Assembly: GCA_025093985.1 (NCBI GenBank)
Contig: JACAAK010000003.1
Span: forward strand, 2,418,001-2,482,000
DNA length: 64,000 nucleotides
Source of the DNA: Calvatia gigantea
Taxonomy: Eukaryota > Basidiomycota > Agaricomycetes > Agaricales > Lycoperdaceae
Reading direction: 5' to 3'
The position numbers and the translations under genes are program-made. Within the stretch, counting starts at the first letter, position 1. The number at the start of each line of letters is the position of its first letter. Under the pieces are notes generated by a model. It worked only from the letters and a program-made list of their open reading frames with translations, was not told the DNA's origin and did not search any database. Below, piece by piece: positions 62,508-64,000 of the stretch.

Positions 62508-64000
62508 ATGCTAAGGCCAGCCAGGCTATGCTGCAGCTCGACGCTGACACGGTCCTTTGCGACTCATGCGTCTGTGACCGCAGAAAAGGATTGCTCCTCC
62601 ATCACACCACCATATCCTGCATTGATCAGGAATTTGGAACGCGTTCGGAAGATACTCAATCGTCCACTGACTCTCGCAGAAAAAATACTCTACAGTCATG
62701 TCGTTAATCCCGAAGCCAATTTTTCACGGGGAGGAAGGATACGAGGGGAGACTTATCTGCAGCTGCAACCTCTACGTGTGGCCATGCAGGATGCATCTGC
62801 TCAGTGAGTACATTCTGTTTGGTTGAGGTGACCGCATGTTGAAGTGCCGACAGGATGGCATTGTAAGCGTCTGGTTTTATGCGATTAACTTGTCGCTCAG
62901 GTGTCCGACAGGCTGCAGTTTATGAGCGCTGGTCTACAACAGTGTGCAGTTCCTACCAGTATCCATTGTGACCACTTGATTCAGGCTGCAGACGGTGCTG
63001 TGAAGGATCTTGAGGTATTTATATGTGGCATCATTGAATCTTGTCCTACAGTTAACAGCAGCATAGAGGTCGCTCGTCACAAACCAGGAAGTTTTCGAAT
63101 TTCTTCGGAGTGCTGCTCAGAAATATGGAATAGAGTTCTGGGGGCCTGGCTCTGGTATTATTCACCAGATCGTACTTGAAAATTACGCTGCCCCCGGAAT
63201 CTTGATGTAAGGGTTGAATTTTGTTATTGGTATCGTGGACTTATCGTTCTCTACCACAGGCTTGGAACAGGTGACATGACAAGTACTCTCTTCGGAAGGG
63301 CATTCTTAATGAGGCAAACCCAGATTCGCATACGCCCAATGCTGGGGGACTCGGTCTGCTGGCAATTGGTGTGGGCGGAGCTGATGCTGTTGACGCCATG
63401 ACTGGGACTCCTTGGGAATTGAAGGCTCCTCAGATTATTGGTAGGTGATTATTTTTTGCGCTTTTTAGCTCATGATTGAGCAGGTTCGTCTTAGGGGTTC
63501 ATCTCACTGGCGAATTGAACAAGTGGACAACCACTAAGGACCTTATTTTGCATCTTGCTGGAAAGTTGACGGTCCGAGGAGGAACAGGTCATATCTTAGA
63601 GTATTTTGGTCCTGGAGTTGCGGGCCAGTCATGCACAGGTTCCTTTAGGTCCTTACATCCTTTAGACTTTTTCTTACTATCCACAGGATTGGCGACCATT
63701 GCCAATATGGGAGCTGAAGTTGGGGCAACAACATCGACGTTCGCTTACACTGCTAGTATGCGGTCTTACCTGGAAGCTACGCGTCGTGGACCCGTTGCTC
63801 GGGCAGCCGACAAGGCAGCTGAAGCTGGTTATCTCAGTGCTGATCGGGGTGCGGAGTACGACCAAGTCATTAGAATTGTGCGTTTTCTTTTTCGGTTCTG
63901 GACAGTGGTTGAGTGTGCCTCGGACAATAGAATTTATCAGACCTTGAGCCCACTGTCAATGGCCCTTTCACGCCCGATCTGGCGACGCCTCTCTCCAAGT
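62508..64000 (+). CDS. Mitochondrial aconitase, Aco2-type, 3' end outside window
   Basis: Starts at ATG 62508 with a mitochondrial presequence ([20 protein letters not shown]). Then [112 protein letters not shown] and the start of [19 protein letters not shown]. The stretch [17 protein letters not shown] and [12 protein letters not shown] favours the Aco2 branch over the Aco1 branch. The cysteines that bind the Fe-S cluster lie past the window end, so activity (aconitase or homoaconitase) cannot be judged. Exons of 9 nt (62854-62862) and 11 nt (63260-63270) are needed for MA and LGT. Confidence 0.9.

Overview
The window is nuclear DNA from a filamentous basidiomycete, most likely a wood- or litter-decaying agaricomycete. 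Genes are dense and cut by many 45-60 nt introns. The gene content fits this: a beta-glucosidase with an N-terminal fungal cellulose-binding domain, a DUF7704 membrane protein, and a basidiomycete-type secreted protein with a GHSHVVVE core. I support 26 genes; the first (a phosphatase) and the last (an aconitase) run off the window. Gene models were built by hand from splice signals, reading frame and protein-family conservation. Several were checked by summing exon lengths.

Layout. 1-12.8 kb, minus strand: rhodanese-PTP phosphatase, DNA topoisomerase II, GCN20/ABCF3 ATPase. 13.1-24.5 kb: a single-pass surface protein, a repeat-bearing secreted protein, a SAP30-like Sin3 partner, an unknown CxxC protein, a CofD/UPF0052-like enzyme and a DUF7704 membrane protein. 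24.5-30.3 kb is gene-poor, with one hypothetical gene and a MITE-like hairpin with target duplication. 30.3-41.5 kb: PXA/sorting-nexin protein, membrane protein, 6-phosphogluconolactonase, an aminoglycoside-phosphotransferase-like pseudokinase, AP-1 sigma adaptin, and a chromodomain protein. 42-57.5 kb: tandem RAB7 genes, ATG16, a TIA1/Pub1 RNA-binding protein, prohibitin 1, an asparagine-synthetase-like protein, 6-phosphogluconate dehydrogenase, and an OSBP-type lipid-transfer protein. 57.9-64 kb: CBM1-GH3 beta-glucosidase and an Aco2-type mitochondrial aconitase.

Functional links. RAB7, ATG16, AP-1 sigma, the PXA protein and OSBP all act in endosome, vacuole or autophagy traffic; RAB7-B and ATG16 share a 174 bp divergent promoter. 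6PGL and 6PGDH are consecutive oxidative pentose-phosphate steps. The chromodomain and SAP30-like proteins point to chromatin silencing.

The most striking signal is splicing architecture. Five genes need exons of 6-18 nt to keep conserved motifs in frame. The GH3 active site alone is spread over exons of 6, 75, 12, 14, 36, 13 and 21 nt. Six introns use GC instead of GT donors. One of these sits at the exact site of a GT donor in its tandem paralogue. Three conserved genes carry apparent one-base frame breaks, most simply read as assembly indels.
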